From positions 58,613,201 to 58,677,200 of the forward strand of contig OZ038422.1 in NCBI GenBank assembly GCA_964036155.1: a stretch of DNA of 64,000 bases, given 5' to 3'. This stretch comes from Diploscapter coronatus. Taxonomy: Eukaryota; Nematoda; Chromadorea; Rhabditida; Rhabditidae. The notes under the pieces were generated by a model. It ran no database searches, was not told the origin of the DNA, and saw nothing but the letters and a program-made list of their open reading frames with translations. The position numbers and the translations under genes are program-made. Positions 1-13,695 of this stretch are shown here, piece by piece. Within the stretch, counting starts at the first letter, position 1. Each line of letters begins with the position of its first letter.

Positions 1-3000
1 GCTATGCGTCATGTAGCCTTCTGCAATATGCAAAATATTCATTTTCTCGGTTTTGCTTCAGGTATAATTGGTTCAGAACTTCTTATTCCTCATGATCATC
101 ATCCAGTATTCTAAAGGGAAAAGTATACCGTATCGCTTCTGTTGTTGTAATGTTGCTTCTTTGTGATAATTGCTTTGCAAAGTGAATGCATTTCGTGGAG
201 AGAGGACTTCATTTTCCAGCCATTTTGTCTGAAAGTATGTTGATCTTCATACAAATAACTATTTGCATCTTGCTGAAAATCATTTCCTGATAATTTTCTA
301 ACGGTATTAGAAAAATTATTCCAACTACCCGAATGAACAAACCTTATCGGATCTCTGGATACTGTTGCTCTCAATTAGAGATCCATTCGAATAGCTGCTG
401 CTATCATTGATGAAAACTTTGCGGGAATAGTGAATGATCAAAAACAATATAGAATAACTGATGAGAACTAAAATAATAGTTAATGAAGAGCACTAAAAGA
501 AATAATACTTACCAGCAGAAATGAGTGAATCTCGAATGGAAAATGAGAATAGAGGAAGGGAGACGTAGAGAAGGATCGCACCGATTATGCCAAGTAGCTG
601 GAAATATGAATTGTGACTTTTACGTTAAAACAGATGGGTTGAAAAACATTTACTAAAATAAAAAGGGCTTACCGAAATAAGGACATTCTGTCGACTGTCG
701 ACTCTATTGATGGAAAGAACGGAGAAGATGAGGGAAATGATCAGCAGGAAGAGGGACAGCATACTGCCTCGAAGCAGACGATGTTCAAACTGAAAAAAAA
801 AACTTGCAATATTTATCTTACAAAAATTTGCAATTCACAAATACTCAGTGACATTATAATCTGTCATATGGTTGAAGGCCGCAAACTTCTCTCCTCTGCA
901 TTTTTCATTTTTGTTCAAAAATGATCATTGAAAACCCCAAAACTAGGAAGCAAGTCCCTTCAAAGTTGTTGTTCACGAAAGATCACTATCGGAATCGATG
1001 AACCACATAAAAATGGTTATTCGCCAGAGTATCTTGCCAGAAGAAATGCGTGTCCGCAGGCACTAGCGGAACTTTCATACCACAAAACATGTTTATTTTC
1101 CTAATCGATTTTGGCGGCATCTTTCGATCAAAAATGATTTTTCTTCATAAGTGTCAGTTATATCGTATTCGATTATTTAGAGTAGGAAAGTTTAGAAAAC
1201 TCTAAACTAAACAAAACCATTTGCGGTGCCCTACATATGATGTTATTTTATAATTCTAAAAAGGTAAAACTTCTACATCATTTCCAGGAGCGCATCTCCA
1301 TGCCGGTCCATAATGAGAGTTGGTGAAAATCAGGGCGAAAGGATTCTCAAACAGAGACCACTCGATGGAGATTACTGAAAGAAGACGAGGCATTGAGTTA
1401 AAAAGAATGATCTGATAAATACCTGTCTGCAGAACGACTAGAGAAAATGAGATCCAAAAGAGGGCAGAGGCAGAAATGCGAGGGGCTGACAGATCAGAAG
1501 ATAGGGATTGATACCAGATGCACAGGGTCTGAAAATCAAATATAAAATATAGGGATAGAAACATTAAAATCGATACTTGTATCTAGCTATTGAGAAAATC
1601 GAGTGAAAATTAAAGATACCTTGATAAGTAAAGGTGCGCACACTGCAGAAATGGACACGGAGAAGAGAATTCGACGAGCCACACAGCCGATTGAATTCGG
1701 GGGAATTACAAATACAACGGAAACCAGGCATAATGTGGATAGGCCTGAAACATTATCGATTATTTCTTATTGCAAACTATACAAATTTATGAAAAATCTT
1801 ACCGGCCATCGTGAAAGCTGTCAGAACTCGGAACTGATCAACTCTAGCAGCTACAATTTGATGGTACATGCACATCAGACAAATGAAACAGGCGAATACT
1901 AAAATTAAATAAACTTTGCTAATGAAAATTAGTCTTCAAAATGGCAGTTACTACATGACGGAGTCTATATTTAGGAAAAAAGTAGGGAGGTAACAGTAGG
2001 GAGAAATAGCGTGGGGAAGACAGCTCTCTTCATATAGCAGCTGTCCTTCAGATTCCCGTAGATCATACTTACCTGCACATATAGCGAATGAAAGTACTCG
2101 TGCATTGTGAAGAGAGGCTTTCAGAGTTGGAGGGAAGCCTGACAGAGCACGACGAGTCAATTCGAGTGAACAGACATGTCTGAAAATCGAGTCATATCAA
2201 ATGAAAATTGGCTAAACTTTACTTTAGGCTGACCGCACTAAACCCCAATTATATCTGAGAATATTGAACAAGATAATAGTTCTTACTTAGGACAAGTAGA
2301 CTGCATAGGCACTCTGCTTCCATCCCGATCTTCCATAATCAGCGCAGCTGCAGAAGTGTAGCTGAAGGACTGAGGGTCCCATCGAGCTACCTGAAATGGT
2401 TTCAATGAAATGTGATTGGAGATATGTAATTCTGCAAACAAAAAAATAAAGTTCTGCTTCATTTCTACAAATTATTCGCAAAATACCTCTTCGAAATGAA
2501 GTTGGGCATCGAAGACTACCTTGTTGATTACCAAAGGCACATCCCTGAAGCCCGTTGTTGCATTGAAAGAAACATCTAAAGATAAACAAATAGACGATTG
2601 AATAATTGAATAGTTCCTTACATGAAGAAGAGAGTGGATGTGCGAAGTTGAGTGAAGTAAGGGCAGCGAAGAGGGAATCTTGTGGGTCATTGACACAGTC
2701 GCTCAGCGATTGAATCAGAGCGCCTCAATTGAAAAGTCAGAAAATCATAAAAGAAGCAATTGAACCTGGACAAATGTCGTCGATGACCTTGCGAAGAGCC
2801 AGTGCAATCGAATGAACAGCCACAGAAATGGAGGAGATGTCGAGTTGAGGTGCCACGGAGGATAAGAGCAATTGCTGACTTGAACCGCATTCTCTGAAAA
2901 AAAAAAGTATTGGTGAAAATGTTTTTTGTTTGTCCGAATTAGAACAATTGGAGATAGAGTTGAGAGAAATTGAAGGTAATGCGATATGGAATGAAGAAAA

Positions 3001-6000
3001 TATTGCGCTTGTACACATATCTGCTTCATCGCCAATTGACTTGTCTCAAAAGAACGTTGAGTAGTCCGCAAATGAAAAGTCAAGCTTTGATAAAAATGAA
3101 CGGTTGCATAATTTATCCCACCTCGAAAACTGTCTTCCCTTCTCGTCCTCTCCATCGATGTGGCATTTGAATGCAGTCGCCCAGAACTGTCTCAACCAGT
3201 GCTGGGGGAAGGGGAATTCGGGGAATCGAGCAGCTAAACGGGAAATGGATTCGAGTTGCACAGACGGTTGTGGGGAGATCTGAAATATGCACTCTCTGAT
3301 TGCAGAAGATGGAGACCCTTCATACCGAAAGTAGTAGCTGATCAAAATGTGGCCAGACATCCATGAATTCCTGAGACGTCGACCAGCGAGGATCTTGGAT
3401 GGAAATGAAGATGAAGCGACCTGCGATCACCTGAAAAGTTAATTTATTTTAGCGCAAATATCTAAAGAAAAAGCATGAGATTGATAATAGTTTATTTATT
3501 GAAAAACGTCTCGAGTCAATCAAATTTCCAATAAAAAAGACGTACCATTTCGTTTCGAATAGATTTAATCAAATTGAGAAGGGAAGAATCGGACAGCAGA
3601 ATGATGACGACACGAGCGTCTGTCAGCAAAAGTCTGCAAATCACAAAGTGAAAAGAAAATTTTAGACAAAAATAGATAACCGTCTGACGACAGATTCTCC
3701 CTGTGAAGGTTCGCTGTTTAGCATCATTCTCTGCTCGATGCACACATCGTGGTCGGGCGAGATTTCAGTCAAAAGACGCATAGAGCTGAAATTGTAGCCA
3801 TAAAGAAGTTTAGCATCTTTAAACTTTCTGCTGAATAAATGCAAATCTTCTCGTCTGGAAGATGACGAATATTTCTTGATAGAAATTACATGAAGTCAGG
3901 AGTAGATGATTGTAAATTCTATCTTATTCATGTTCTTGATACTTGAACAAATTTTGTCGTGCTTAAGTGCAAAATATGCATTAAAGGCGACATTCATCAA
4001 TAAGATTTAAGAAGTATGAAAAGTAATTTTAAATTTAAAAAGTCTTACTCTTCATGCAGTTCATCGTAAATCACAGAAGCACAAGTGCTGTTGGTGTGGT
4101 TCAGAAGGGAGAGAATCGATTCGAGCACAGAACCGACGGCAGGAAGGACGCCTGTTGTCAGGGGCTAGAATGACTTTATTCATAACGTTGCGCGTAGAGA
4201 TTAAAATTCGTCTTTATCGCTGCATTACACATAAAGGTTTTTGTTGACTTAACTGCAGCTACTACAATACTTTTGCAATATAAATAAATTTTAGCAGCGT
4301 AGTTGGAAAATCTGATTCTTATATGTTTTTTTAAGAAAACTAACTAACCAATTCTCTAATAGTGAAGAACGTGTTGAGGACAGGCAGACGGAGATGAGAG
4401 GCAAGACGTTCCACATTTGGCATGTGAGACGAGTCATCACGAACAAGCGCAACCAGGTCACTTCTGAAGAATACGTTCTTTGGATGAATTGGGAGGAGTA
4501 ATTGGAGTTGTGGGGAATCGTTTCGTATTTGGGGCTAGAATATAGTGATGCACAAGAGTTCGGATCAATGCATGAAATTTGACAGGTTTCGCGAAGAATC
4601 CAATTTTCGTGAACTGATTTGGGTGAAAATTAGAGGACTTTCGCTATTAGATTTCGCCTTCACGAGTGCAAAATGTTAAAGTTGTTTCATTCCATGTAGG
4701 CTAACTTAATATCCCTTATCATATATATTATTCCAAACTCTTGTATGCCCACTGTACACGCTCAAGTGAGTCCGTAAAGTATGCTTACTTGTGAATGTTC
4801 GTTCCAGAAAGAAGTTCGTACAGATCTGCGACAGTTCTCAGATCGGACGAACAACTGTCCACGATCACAGCGCCCAAAGACACTCCTGCTTCTGTTAGGG
4901 CGCGAGCCTGAGAATTGAAAATAGAAAGCTGATCTTCATTGTTTTAATGGGGCTCCATATAATTCAAAAATGATTACGTTCATTTAATTGAAAAAAGGAA
5001 GGCATAAACAGCACACACGCAGACCTTGTTAACTTCCTGCAGAGCTTGAAGAAAAGCTGCCATCCGCGAGAAACCATTCACGTCTATTCTTCCGCAATCG
5101 AAACCCTAAATATCTGCTATTAAAGACTCAATGATTATTCCACTTCATTGCAAAATCGTTTGATTTCCTCTTTCATAATAATTAGTGCAATTGTGATCTG
5201 TTGGTCTGCAGCCGCTGTATTCGGAAGTTTTAAAGCAGCAGAAGCGTCAATGCGCTTTTTGCATTCGTGTTTTGTGGACAAAAAGACAAAAAGAGAAGGG
5301 AGAAGAGAGAATGCTTTGGGGGAAAAAGAAAAGAAGCCAATCGGAGGAGGAGCATTAACAAGAACAAGGGAAAGAGGAATGGTCAGATTACGCTGAAGGA
5401 AAACAGATACAGAAACAAGCCGAGAAGAATAGAGGAATAGAGGAATAGCAGAATAGCACAGACAGAAGAGCAATTTCACACCACGCACAGGGAGACGAAG
5501 GGAATCACACAGACACGACTCGCTGGATGAGCTGGGGAATGAGCATGTGCATGAATGGAGACGAGCATGAAAGAAGGTAGAAGGATGCGCAGAGCAAAAT
5601 TATAAAGTAACTAAGCGTGCACAGAGACACTTGACAAAAAATACTAAAAAGTAAGATAAGATGTGTTTAAGTTTGCAAAGATGTCAATGTGAAGATACCG
5701 ATAAAATGTAACAATCAATTTTACAAATTATTGATGGAGGAGTATATGCAAATGATTGAATCAGTGCAAATGTCAATCAAATCCTCGAGTAAAAAATAAT
5801 AGAAGTAGAAAAAAAAAACCCCCAACCTGATAGTGGGAAGATTCATGAATTGGAATAATCGCCAGAATGTAGAGTCGTCTAGAAGAAGGCACCACGAGAA
5901 TGTCGTTGAGAAGACGATGGGAAGTCACTGATACTGAGGCTGACGACTGATTGCGATGTGGTCTGAAGAAAATTGCTATAAATACAATTTAAAAAATTCA

Positions 6001-6616
6001 GCTAGCAGAGAAGTCGAAATTTTTAATGCATTGTGCAAAATAAATTTTTTTTTTTTTGCAAAATTTAGGAAAAGCCACGATGAACTTGAAACGAAATAGG
6101 AACTTACTTTGCAGACAGCTTGGACAATCTTGCTGGAGGTCGAGAGGAGGATGGACTTGCAGATGTCGTCCAGACGATCGGCTTTTCTGTCACTTTCTGA
6201 AATTCAAATCTTTCGTCTTTTTTGGGAAATAAACAAAAATAAAGCCGTCTGTTATAAAAAATAATCAGGTTAACCTTGCTCGTCGAGGCTGAAGTGCTTG
6301 GACTTGGTGTTGTGGCTGACGAAGAAGCAGTTGGGTTTGCACGGGGAAAGAAAGTGGACAGAGCTGCCAGGGGAAACGAGGGAACGAAAGAGGGATCTGG
6401 AGCTGCATTCCAGTGGAAATTGCCGAAAGATGGGAGGAATTGCGGAGCCGCAGTGGAAGGGGGCGGGCGGGTGAATTGGAGGTACGGGTTGATGGTCGGC
6501 AGGGGCGACGAGGACGTAGATTTCGATAATTGGGGACGAAAATCGAGTGAATGAGAGTAATTAGGAAGGAAAAGTAGAATTAGCAGAAGATACGATGAAG
6601 AAAAGAGGAAGAGCAT
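1..6616 (-). CDS. Divergent class C GPCR, metabotropic glutamate receptor-like (3' end outside window)
   Basis: Many short minus-strand exons joined by GT/TTTCAG introns read as one receptor. The chosen start (6616) gives a signal peptide, [17 protein letters not shown], then a Ser/Thr/Pro-rich stretch of about 90 residues. Exons at about 5827-5962, 5027-5106, 4797-4909, 4349-4535 and on to about 3046 form a Venus-flytrap domain: LAIIPIHE, then [14 protein letters not shown], then [14 protein letters not shown], then [14 protein letters not shown], which follow mGluR order. Exons at about 2065-2390 are Cys-rich. Exons at about 530-1905 give transmembrane helices, including [19 protein letters not shown] (about 672-787), and an ECL2-like exon with the conserved Cys ([12 protein letters not shown]). 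An in-frame 81-nt intron (6197-6274) interrupts the first large exon. The mGluR ligand motif around Y-S/A-S/T is replaced by [10 protein letters not shown], so the ligand is unknown. Family call firm, subtype not. Confidence 0.82.
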
Positions 6617-7505
6617 GCTGGGATGAATGGAAGAATGGAATGGAATGGAATGGAATGGAGTGGAGTGGAATGACTGAGCGAATGTGCAGGGAAGAGAAGA
6701 CGAAGAGGAGCAGACAGAAACAAGCAGCACGACAAACAAGGCACAGGCAGCAAAGACAACAGAACGAAACAGTCTGTAATTAGAAAGTGCGAAAAAGTAG
6801 GGGAGGGCGTTTATTCATGGGTTGAATTTGGATGAAATGCAGTAGTGCTATGATGAATAAGATTGTTGCATCGTCAGATAATCTTTTCGCAGATTTGATA
6901 ACGATGATCATTATGTACCGAGTTGAATTTGAAAATAGAGGGTGGTATTAATGAAGTTTGGATAAGAATAGATAATGTTTCGTTTCAGCATTTGAGCGCT
7001 ACCATATAAATAAATTTTATAACACATTAGAACATGTCATGTCGAACATTTAAAAAACAAATCAATGCGAAAATAAGTGATTTGTGACAAGGATGAAAGC
7101 ATTAGTGTCCAAAAGTTGGATAATCACAGCTTTTCAGAAGAATGCATATTTACAGAAGCACAAATTTAACTAGATATAATTCATCAGGAAGTAATTGAAA
7201 CTTCTATGCATTAATGAGACATTAACCGAGGCAGTAACAAAATACATAATTCTCACGGGAATGAAAATGGAAACTAGAGCAGGGTTCATAAATGAGCAGT
7301 TGAAATGAATAAGTAAATAAAATCAAATAAATTGTCGATAAACTCTAAAAAAAATGCATGGTAAAAATAGACAACAAAGGCAAATGCTATGAAGCCAAGT
7401 AAATAAGTGATGAAATTGAACAAATTTATACCCGAGTTGTAGTGGAATTGTTTGGAAGAAAACAACAACAAACGATGAAACGCGAAAATATGTGTTAATT
7501 TCTGC
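6617..7505. other. Intergenic region between receptor and rhomboid genes
   Basis: AT-rich sequence with no exon-like stretch after the purine-rich receptor leader (to about 6800). It holds the presumed promoter of the receptor and the 3' UTR of the rhomboid gene, both on the minus strand. Confidence 0.5.
6633..6672. repeat. GGAAT pentanucleotide microsatellite
   Basis: Short tandem GGAAT/GGAGT units lie just upstream of the class C receptor start codon, in its presumed 5' leader. An upstream ATG would read the repeat as FHSTPFHS-type low-complexity protein. I therefore chose the downstream ATG, which begins a clean signal peptide. Confidence 0.8.
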
Positions 7506-9602
7506 TTAAAGGCGAACGAACAGAGCCGGACCGAAAATGACCATCAGACAGATCAAAACGAACAGAACAATTGCCACCAATGAAGTCCACCTGGAATAAA
7601 ATCTCTGATGTTTGAATGAAATATATAGGTGCAAAACTCGCCCAATCAAATACTTTTAGCGGTAATTATAAAAAAAAGAAGCAATCACTAACCAGATGAT
7701 CTTCTCGAACGATCGTCGTTTGAAGTTTCTCAGGAAAATAACGCCAACAAACAGACCGGCAACGAATCCACCAATATGTGCAATATAAGAGACCTGAATC
7801 ATTTTCATAGGTAATAACCAAAATAAATTGTTTAGGAGAAAACAGTAGAATTTCTATTATTTAGGAAGAAAGATAATATCACTGATGAGAGATAAAAGAA
7901 AGCAGGGGGAAGTACCTTATCAGTTCGATCAGTAAAATGTCTCTGCCAAACGGACAAACCGATATCTACTGCAACCACGACGAGTAAAGTTAGGGAACGG
8001 AACCAATTGAGCTCCATCGAAAATTAACAGAATATGACAGGGTTAAACAAATTAAAAATTACTTCCGACCAATTCATGATCAACTCAGAGAAATGAGCAG
8101 CCAGAAGGGCATAAACTCCTCCAGATGCGCCTGCCAAGTAAACTGTTGGATCGACTGCTGATACAAGTAGAGAGCCTTAAAATATCATAATGAGCACCTG
8201 TTCCACTAGAAATAAGATTAAAACCGATAAGTAATGATAAACCAAGTCAATTTCTTATCTTTAGTCATGATATTTATAAAAAAAATTATCTGAACTCACC
8301 GCAAATAACTCCCATGACATATACGACGACAACTCTCCACTGATGAACTAGCTCTAGAGGGAGTCCAAGAAGCAGTTGGGTTAGAACGTTGAAGATCAAA
8401 TGGTAATAGCTAAAATGATACGTCTGCTAGAAAGTTAATTCTGAATCTTACCCAATGTGGATAAGTGAATAAGTCAGATAACGCCATAACTGATCTCGAT
8501 GGTGTGGATTAAAAATAAGCGGAGACAAGGTCGGAACAGGACCGTCCACTCGAAAACCTTCTTGCGAATCCAAGACGTAATAGAGATAGACTCCTATCTG
8601 AAAATTATTGATAATTGTTATCAGACATAACAGTGCTTGAGAATCGTTAACCTGGATTATGCTGATAGTTATCATGAATAGAGGAGGAGGGCAGCATTTG
8701 TATCTGAAAATCGTCCATGATGCAACAATTGCATAATTTTCACTAAATGACAACTAATCGACAAAATTAATTCAAGATGAGCTTCATATACATTGGAACA
8801 CTAGTTTAGAATAAACATAGATATTTGAATTCACTGATTTCTAGAGTTCTCACTAATCAAACTAGGTAAAATTTGGCGGGTTTTTTTTCACCCGATATTG
8901 TCTATAAGTCGATAAAATTTCAAGAAAATCGTTGCAGTTAAGATAGATATGAGGTATTTCAAAAATAATAAACTCTTCATAGCTTTCGTATACCGCAACA
9001 GACAAAATGTAATTGATAATAAAAACAACATACTGCTGCAAATAGGCGAATGGTTCAGTTCGATGACTCTTTGGTACGACACTCGCAGCAGCAAGGAACA
9101 TTGCGTGTCGAAGACGATAATTCTTCGTTTGGCTCATTATGAAACAGAACTCGGAGAAGTCGATCAGACGGTCGCCGTTCAAATCAATCCGCATCGTCAT
9201 TTCATCGATCTGAGTGAGTTAACATTGAAATACTCAAGTCTAGGAATTATTGCTCACATAAAAGATTTTCTACAGTATACTTCGATTTTTGTGAACTTCT
9301 CATTTTTAGATTTATTAAAAGTCTATTGGCAAAAAATTTCCTTTCAAGTCATAGCTAGAATTCAATGCAATGAAAATCCATTTGTGGAAGAAACAATTGC
9401 AACTAGCAATGCCAATAAAAATTACCTCTGCATCGCTGAGTCCGAACGAGAAAGTTGCCTCTCGGATGGCCTTCTTCAGATCCGTCGTAGGAATGTAGCC
9501 ATCGTGATTCGTGTCGAATGCTCGAAATAGTCGGTGCCAATGACTATGTGCAATTTCTGCCTGAGGATCTGTCAAGGAAAAGTCTGCGTGTTTATTGTCC
9601 AT
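7506..9602 (-). CDS. EF-hand rhomboid-like intramembrane serine protease (RHBDL family)
   Basis: Start at 9602 (MDNKHADF), preceded by an acceptor-like TAATTCAG a few bases upstream. Exon 9426-9602 carries EF-hand loop 1, DTNHDGYIPTTD. Exon 9034-9209 carries EF-hand loop 2, DLNGDRLIDFSE, with a canonical Glu at position 12. The membrane part follows: PPPLFMITISIIQ (TM1), then HHRDQLWRYLTYSLIHIG, then the HxxxN motif YHLIFN near 8400, then the nucleophile motif GASGGVYALLAAHF (about 8064-8176), then the catalytic His motif SYIAHIGGFVAGLF (about 7692-7792), then a last helix ending FVRL. All catalytic elements are intact. The layout matches RHBDL1/3 and Drosophila rhomboid-4, in which calcium binding to EF-hands is known or proposed to regulate cleavage of membrane-anchored proteins at the cell surface. 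Calcium control here is inference. Confidence 0.93.
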
Positions 9603-12395
9603 TTCTTCTGAATTACAAAGACACTTATGAGGTGATAATTTGAAGTCTAAAAAGTGAAAATAAATCGAATGAAAGAGCAAATCTTGCATTACGAGAAATG
9701 ACCAAATAAATCTAACAAGGAGAGCTCAACTAACTGATGACATATCGCATTGTTTTTCTTATTTTTTTACCAAAAAGGGTTTTTAGATCTCACGACCACG
9801 ATTCTGAAGTCGAAAAGTACAACCGTAAGCTTCCTGATAACTTATATCCAGAAAACCGTTTCACATAGTAGAGAGTTGGCAGCAAAATAATGTGTGCTAA
9901 TTTTAAATTTAAATTTGGCATGCAATTTTTCACGTCGTAAAGTATTTTTTGAGTACCCAAGAACAGGAAGATCACAGTTGCACCTTTTGACTTCAGGATC
10001 GCGATCAAGACATTCAAAAATCCTTTCTGAGAAAAAACTAGCCAAAAGCGAATATGGCATTAGCTGAGCTCGCCTTGTAAGCTGGATCTTCGTGATAATT
10101 TAATGATTTTTCAAAATATAAAGTATATATAAATAAAATTTTTAACAAAAAAGCTGATCTTCGTGTACGAAAATGTTCATCTCCATCCACAATAATGTCC
10201 CGATAGTTTTTGCAAATCGCTGATCAAATCAGATGAAAGAAGGAAAAGAAAATGGAGTGCAATGCAAAAAAGTACAGAGTGAATGCGAATCGAATGCAGA
10301 AGCTGGCTTTGAAAGGATCAGGTAGCTTTGTACGAAAGAAATCGTAAGTTGAAAGAATCACTGTGCTTGTATGGAAAGGCAAGAATCACAGATATAGCTT
10401 GCTTTCAAAGGACTTTCTCTCTATCAGAGTGAGAAGATCGTTTCTTCTTGAAAGGTAACAAGAGCACTCTGCCCTGTTTTATGATCGAACTGAATGACTG
10501 AATTGGCAGAGGTAAATTCGAAATTCGATTGGATTCCGGAACAGGTTTGGGACAGGCAAACCGTGCGAATGAAGGGAGGAATAAATGCGAGAAATCGAAT
10601 TGGTGAAGGTCAATCAGAAGGAAGAAAAACAGACGGAAGACGGAACGAGAGCAGAGCAATTGACTCGAGGAATGGGAGCTGTAAAATGGGGGAATGGGGA
10701 ATTCACACTTTTTGTACTTTTGAAATATGATGAAAGAGTTGAAAAATAACAAATTCAACACACAGATTGTGAAGAGTTACGATGAATTGAAGGATAGCGG
10801 TAAGAGAGGTTGAAATGACCATGAAGATGTCGGTCCTCGAAATGGGAATGCATAGACAGTGCACGTGGAAATGGACATGAAAGAGAAGAAAAGGAAGGGG
10901 AGAGAATACCTATACTAGCAAGGGAAAAGGGAGAGATGTTACCATAGAGAAAGAGAAGAAGGAAAGGGGAGAATGAATAGAAGGAGAATGGAATGAGAAC
11001 AGAACAGCAGAGAGGTGAAGCAGGAATGCTGACTGAATTAACTGAAGAAGTGCATGGAAGGAGAAGGAGAAAGGAGAACATGCAAATGATAGGGAATTCA
11101 GACAGAATGAAGGATACAGATCGAATGAATGACGGAATTAAGCTGACCGGTAAACACAATTATGCTGAAAATGAGAATGATGATGAAAATAGGAAATCGA
11201 GAGAAATGCGAGGGAAAAGGGGATAAATGGGAAAAGAGACGAGAATGAGAGGGAGAGACAAATACAAAAATACAGCCGAGACGGAGACGGACTGAGTCAC
11301 TGCTGGATGACAAGAACGACACGATTGAATCGAGGGAAAATAGAGAACAGCTGCTGCAAAGATTACGAAAAGAAGCTGATGTTTGGAAAGGTCAAGAAGA
11401 GGGATATCGATGCGCTGCAAATAAACAAAACTACAAAAACAGTGACAACACTATTGTATTGCATCATAGAAGATTGTAGGAAACATGGTCATCTTTTCAA
11501 TGAAGATCAACCTTTGAAATTATCAAGAGTCAGAGTTTCGATTTGAAATATATTCAGCTACTTTTCTGATAATGGTCTATTCATTTAAAGGAGAAATACA
11601 GGGAAAACAGCAACGGTATTCATCGATAATTGGTGAATAAAGACTAATACGCACATGCGAAGAATATTCTCTTTGAGCATACAGTCAGAAAGTGAAATGA
11701 GCAAAATGCAGATAGAAGAAGGGGAGAAGCAGAGGCAGAGGCAGAGGGAGCCATCTTCATTCCCTTGCATAACTGCAGGCGCGTCAAAACAAACATTTCC
11801 TTGCTAAATTAGAATACGAGCAGCGAAAAGTTCGAATTGCAATAATATACAGAATTGAAAAAGTAGTTTGACTGTATAAACTACTCATTTTCTGAATTTC
11901 GATAATATCTCTCCCTCCTTTTCAAATCTACCAGCAGATTCACGATAATCCCAAATCCAACCGGCAGATCTACAGAATGCAGCAAAAATCTACCTTCCTT
12001 TTGCCATGTCTCTGCCAGTTTTGCTTGTTTTATGCCAGCTCATTCTCACCCATCAATTCCCCTTTTTAGCTATATTTTCACTGCAAATCACCCATTTAGG
12101 GAATTATAAAGCCCTTATGAATTGCGATCGTAAAACTCGTCGAATCACGAAAATTTATCTCCATCGTGAATTTCTATCTGACGCAACAATAAAAGCATAA
12201 CAAAGGTGAATCAAATTAATAAAAATTTCAACTAATTTGAGAAGTTGAATATGTTGAAATAATAAGTGAAATATTATGAGGATGTTGGATTTTGATGTTT
12301 GAAGTTTGGACATTCAGCAACAAGTAATAAATAGAATAATGATAACAAAAAGCTTGCATGAGATATTTCATGTCTTCAAATTTTGCATTGACTGA
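9603..12395. other. Intergenic region with long purine-rich tract
   Basis: No exon with acceptable splice sites and coding bias was found. About 10480-11290 is strongly purine-rich on the plus strand (GAAGAG/GGAGAA runs), which creates long hydrophobic-looking antisense reading frames. I read this as non-coding, possibly promoter sequence of the rhomboid gene and 3' flank of CINP. Confidence 0.5.
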
Positions 12396-13695
12396 TTAGA
12401 TGGATTCAAGTACAACGAGGGAATAAAGAGCGGTGATGACTGCTGAATTGACGAAAGGCTCGTGTTTGAAGGAGAGAATGGCTGCAGAGAAGAGTGCAGA
12501 GCTGTCGACTCTGCCTACATCCCACCACAGAAGACGCTTCGATTCCAACTCCTTTGAGTACATTTCGATCGCGAGAGGTATATTCTTCTGTAATCGAATA
12601 TTGCACATCCCCTACGATACTGTATTTTCTCCCTATAGAAGTCCTTATTTTCAATCCTTGATGCTAAAAATAATTTTAGCACGAATGCTGCTATGAAAAC
12701 GCGAAAATTTACCAAAGAGATCTTTGAATTGATATGGCACATTAGATAAGAAATGCCCAAATTTTTCCGTTAGAAAAATGCGGTAGCAAAATTGATTTTT
12801 TCTTTGTAAAAGTTATAATAATAATAATAATAATAATAACAACAACTTTAAAATCACATTCAATGTCTCGACAATCCATTTTGCCTTCCTTCCCGCGTTT
12901 CCCTGCTTGTCGATCATTTGTTTGTACGCGTCCGCCCTCGTCTGAGCTGTGCCGAATTTGCCGATGATTTTCTGCATTCGGTCCAGCTGGGTGTCAACCT
13001 TCCGGACCTGGAAAATCATTTTTTTAAAGTAAATGAACCGAAATTGGATCAGTTGCAAAATCATAATCATAGCTGAAATTTATGTCTAAATAAAAATAAA
13101 TAATTTTCTTGCTGAGGAGATGTAGGTATGAAGAATAACATACCTCCCTAACAATATCGTCATATATCCTGAGTCTTTCATCCTTCGTCAATATGCCACT
13201 CTGCGATCCACTCGCTTCAGTATCCTTTGCATACATTATTTGCAATCGCCTGTTCACCTGAGGATAATCATTGAGAAATCTTTCAACTAGAAATGACCAA
13301 CCACATTTTCAGCCGAACTGGCAGCGGTTCCTGCAGCATCCGACCAGTTCTGTGTTAGATTCCACACTTCCACTGCAAATCGAGTCACTCGTTTTGTCAA
13401 ATCTGTCTGTAAATATTTTTAAAATAAAAGACAAAAATCTAAATCTAAATCTAAATGTTACATTAGTTTTCCATTGTGTAGCGAGTATTTAAAAATATTC
13501 TTATTATCAAAAAGTGGAGAAAAAACTTGAATATTGTATTGTTCTTTAAAGATAAAAGTTAAATTAATTCCAACAATTACCCACATCTTCATTTGTAGTA
13601 CTTCCACTGATGCTAGGTGTGGAAGGGCTTCTGCTGGCATTCGCAGCTGCCCTCTGCAAGGATTGCACTGGCGTTTTTGGTGAAGAAGTCGCCAT
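12396..13695 (-). CDS. CINP: CINP-like protein (cyclin-dependent kinase 2-interacting protein)
   Basis: Five exons. ATG at 13695 lies 8 nt after the acceptor CTTGCAG. The order is MATSSPKTPVQSL, then DLTKRVTRFAVEVWNLTQNW, then the coiled-coil exon VNRRLQIMYAKDTEAS (about 13142-13258), then RKVDTQLDRMQKIIGKFGTA (about 12850-13010), then a last exon EMYSKELESKRLLWWDVGRV ending LVVLESI. The late motif and following segment match vertebrate CINP, where an EMY-KEL-KR stretch precedes a C-terminal helix, and the overall coiled-coil plan fits. CINP binds CDK2/cyclin and CDC7 and takes part in replication and ATR signalling; more recent work links it to 60S maturation with SPATA5-type factors. It is the last gene of the probable operon, directly behind a 60S-assembly helicase. 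The exon 4 donor, after VETLN, is the least certain boundary. Confidence 0.78.
12815..12846. repeat. ATA/ACA trinucleotide microsatellite in a CINP intron
   Basis: An (ATA)n run followed by (ACA)n lies at the 3' end of CINP exon 4 on the minus strand and makes the exact donor ambiguous. Confidence 0.85.

Noticed and set aside
10405..11420. Several overlapping Ser/Phe/Leu-rich minus-strand frames and Glu/Arg-rich plus-strand frames
   Set aside because: All stem from one purine-rich block; overlapping frames on both strands with no splice logic.
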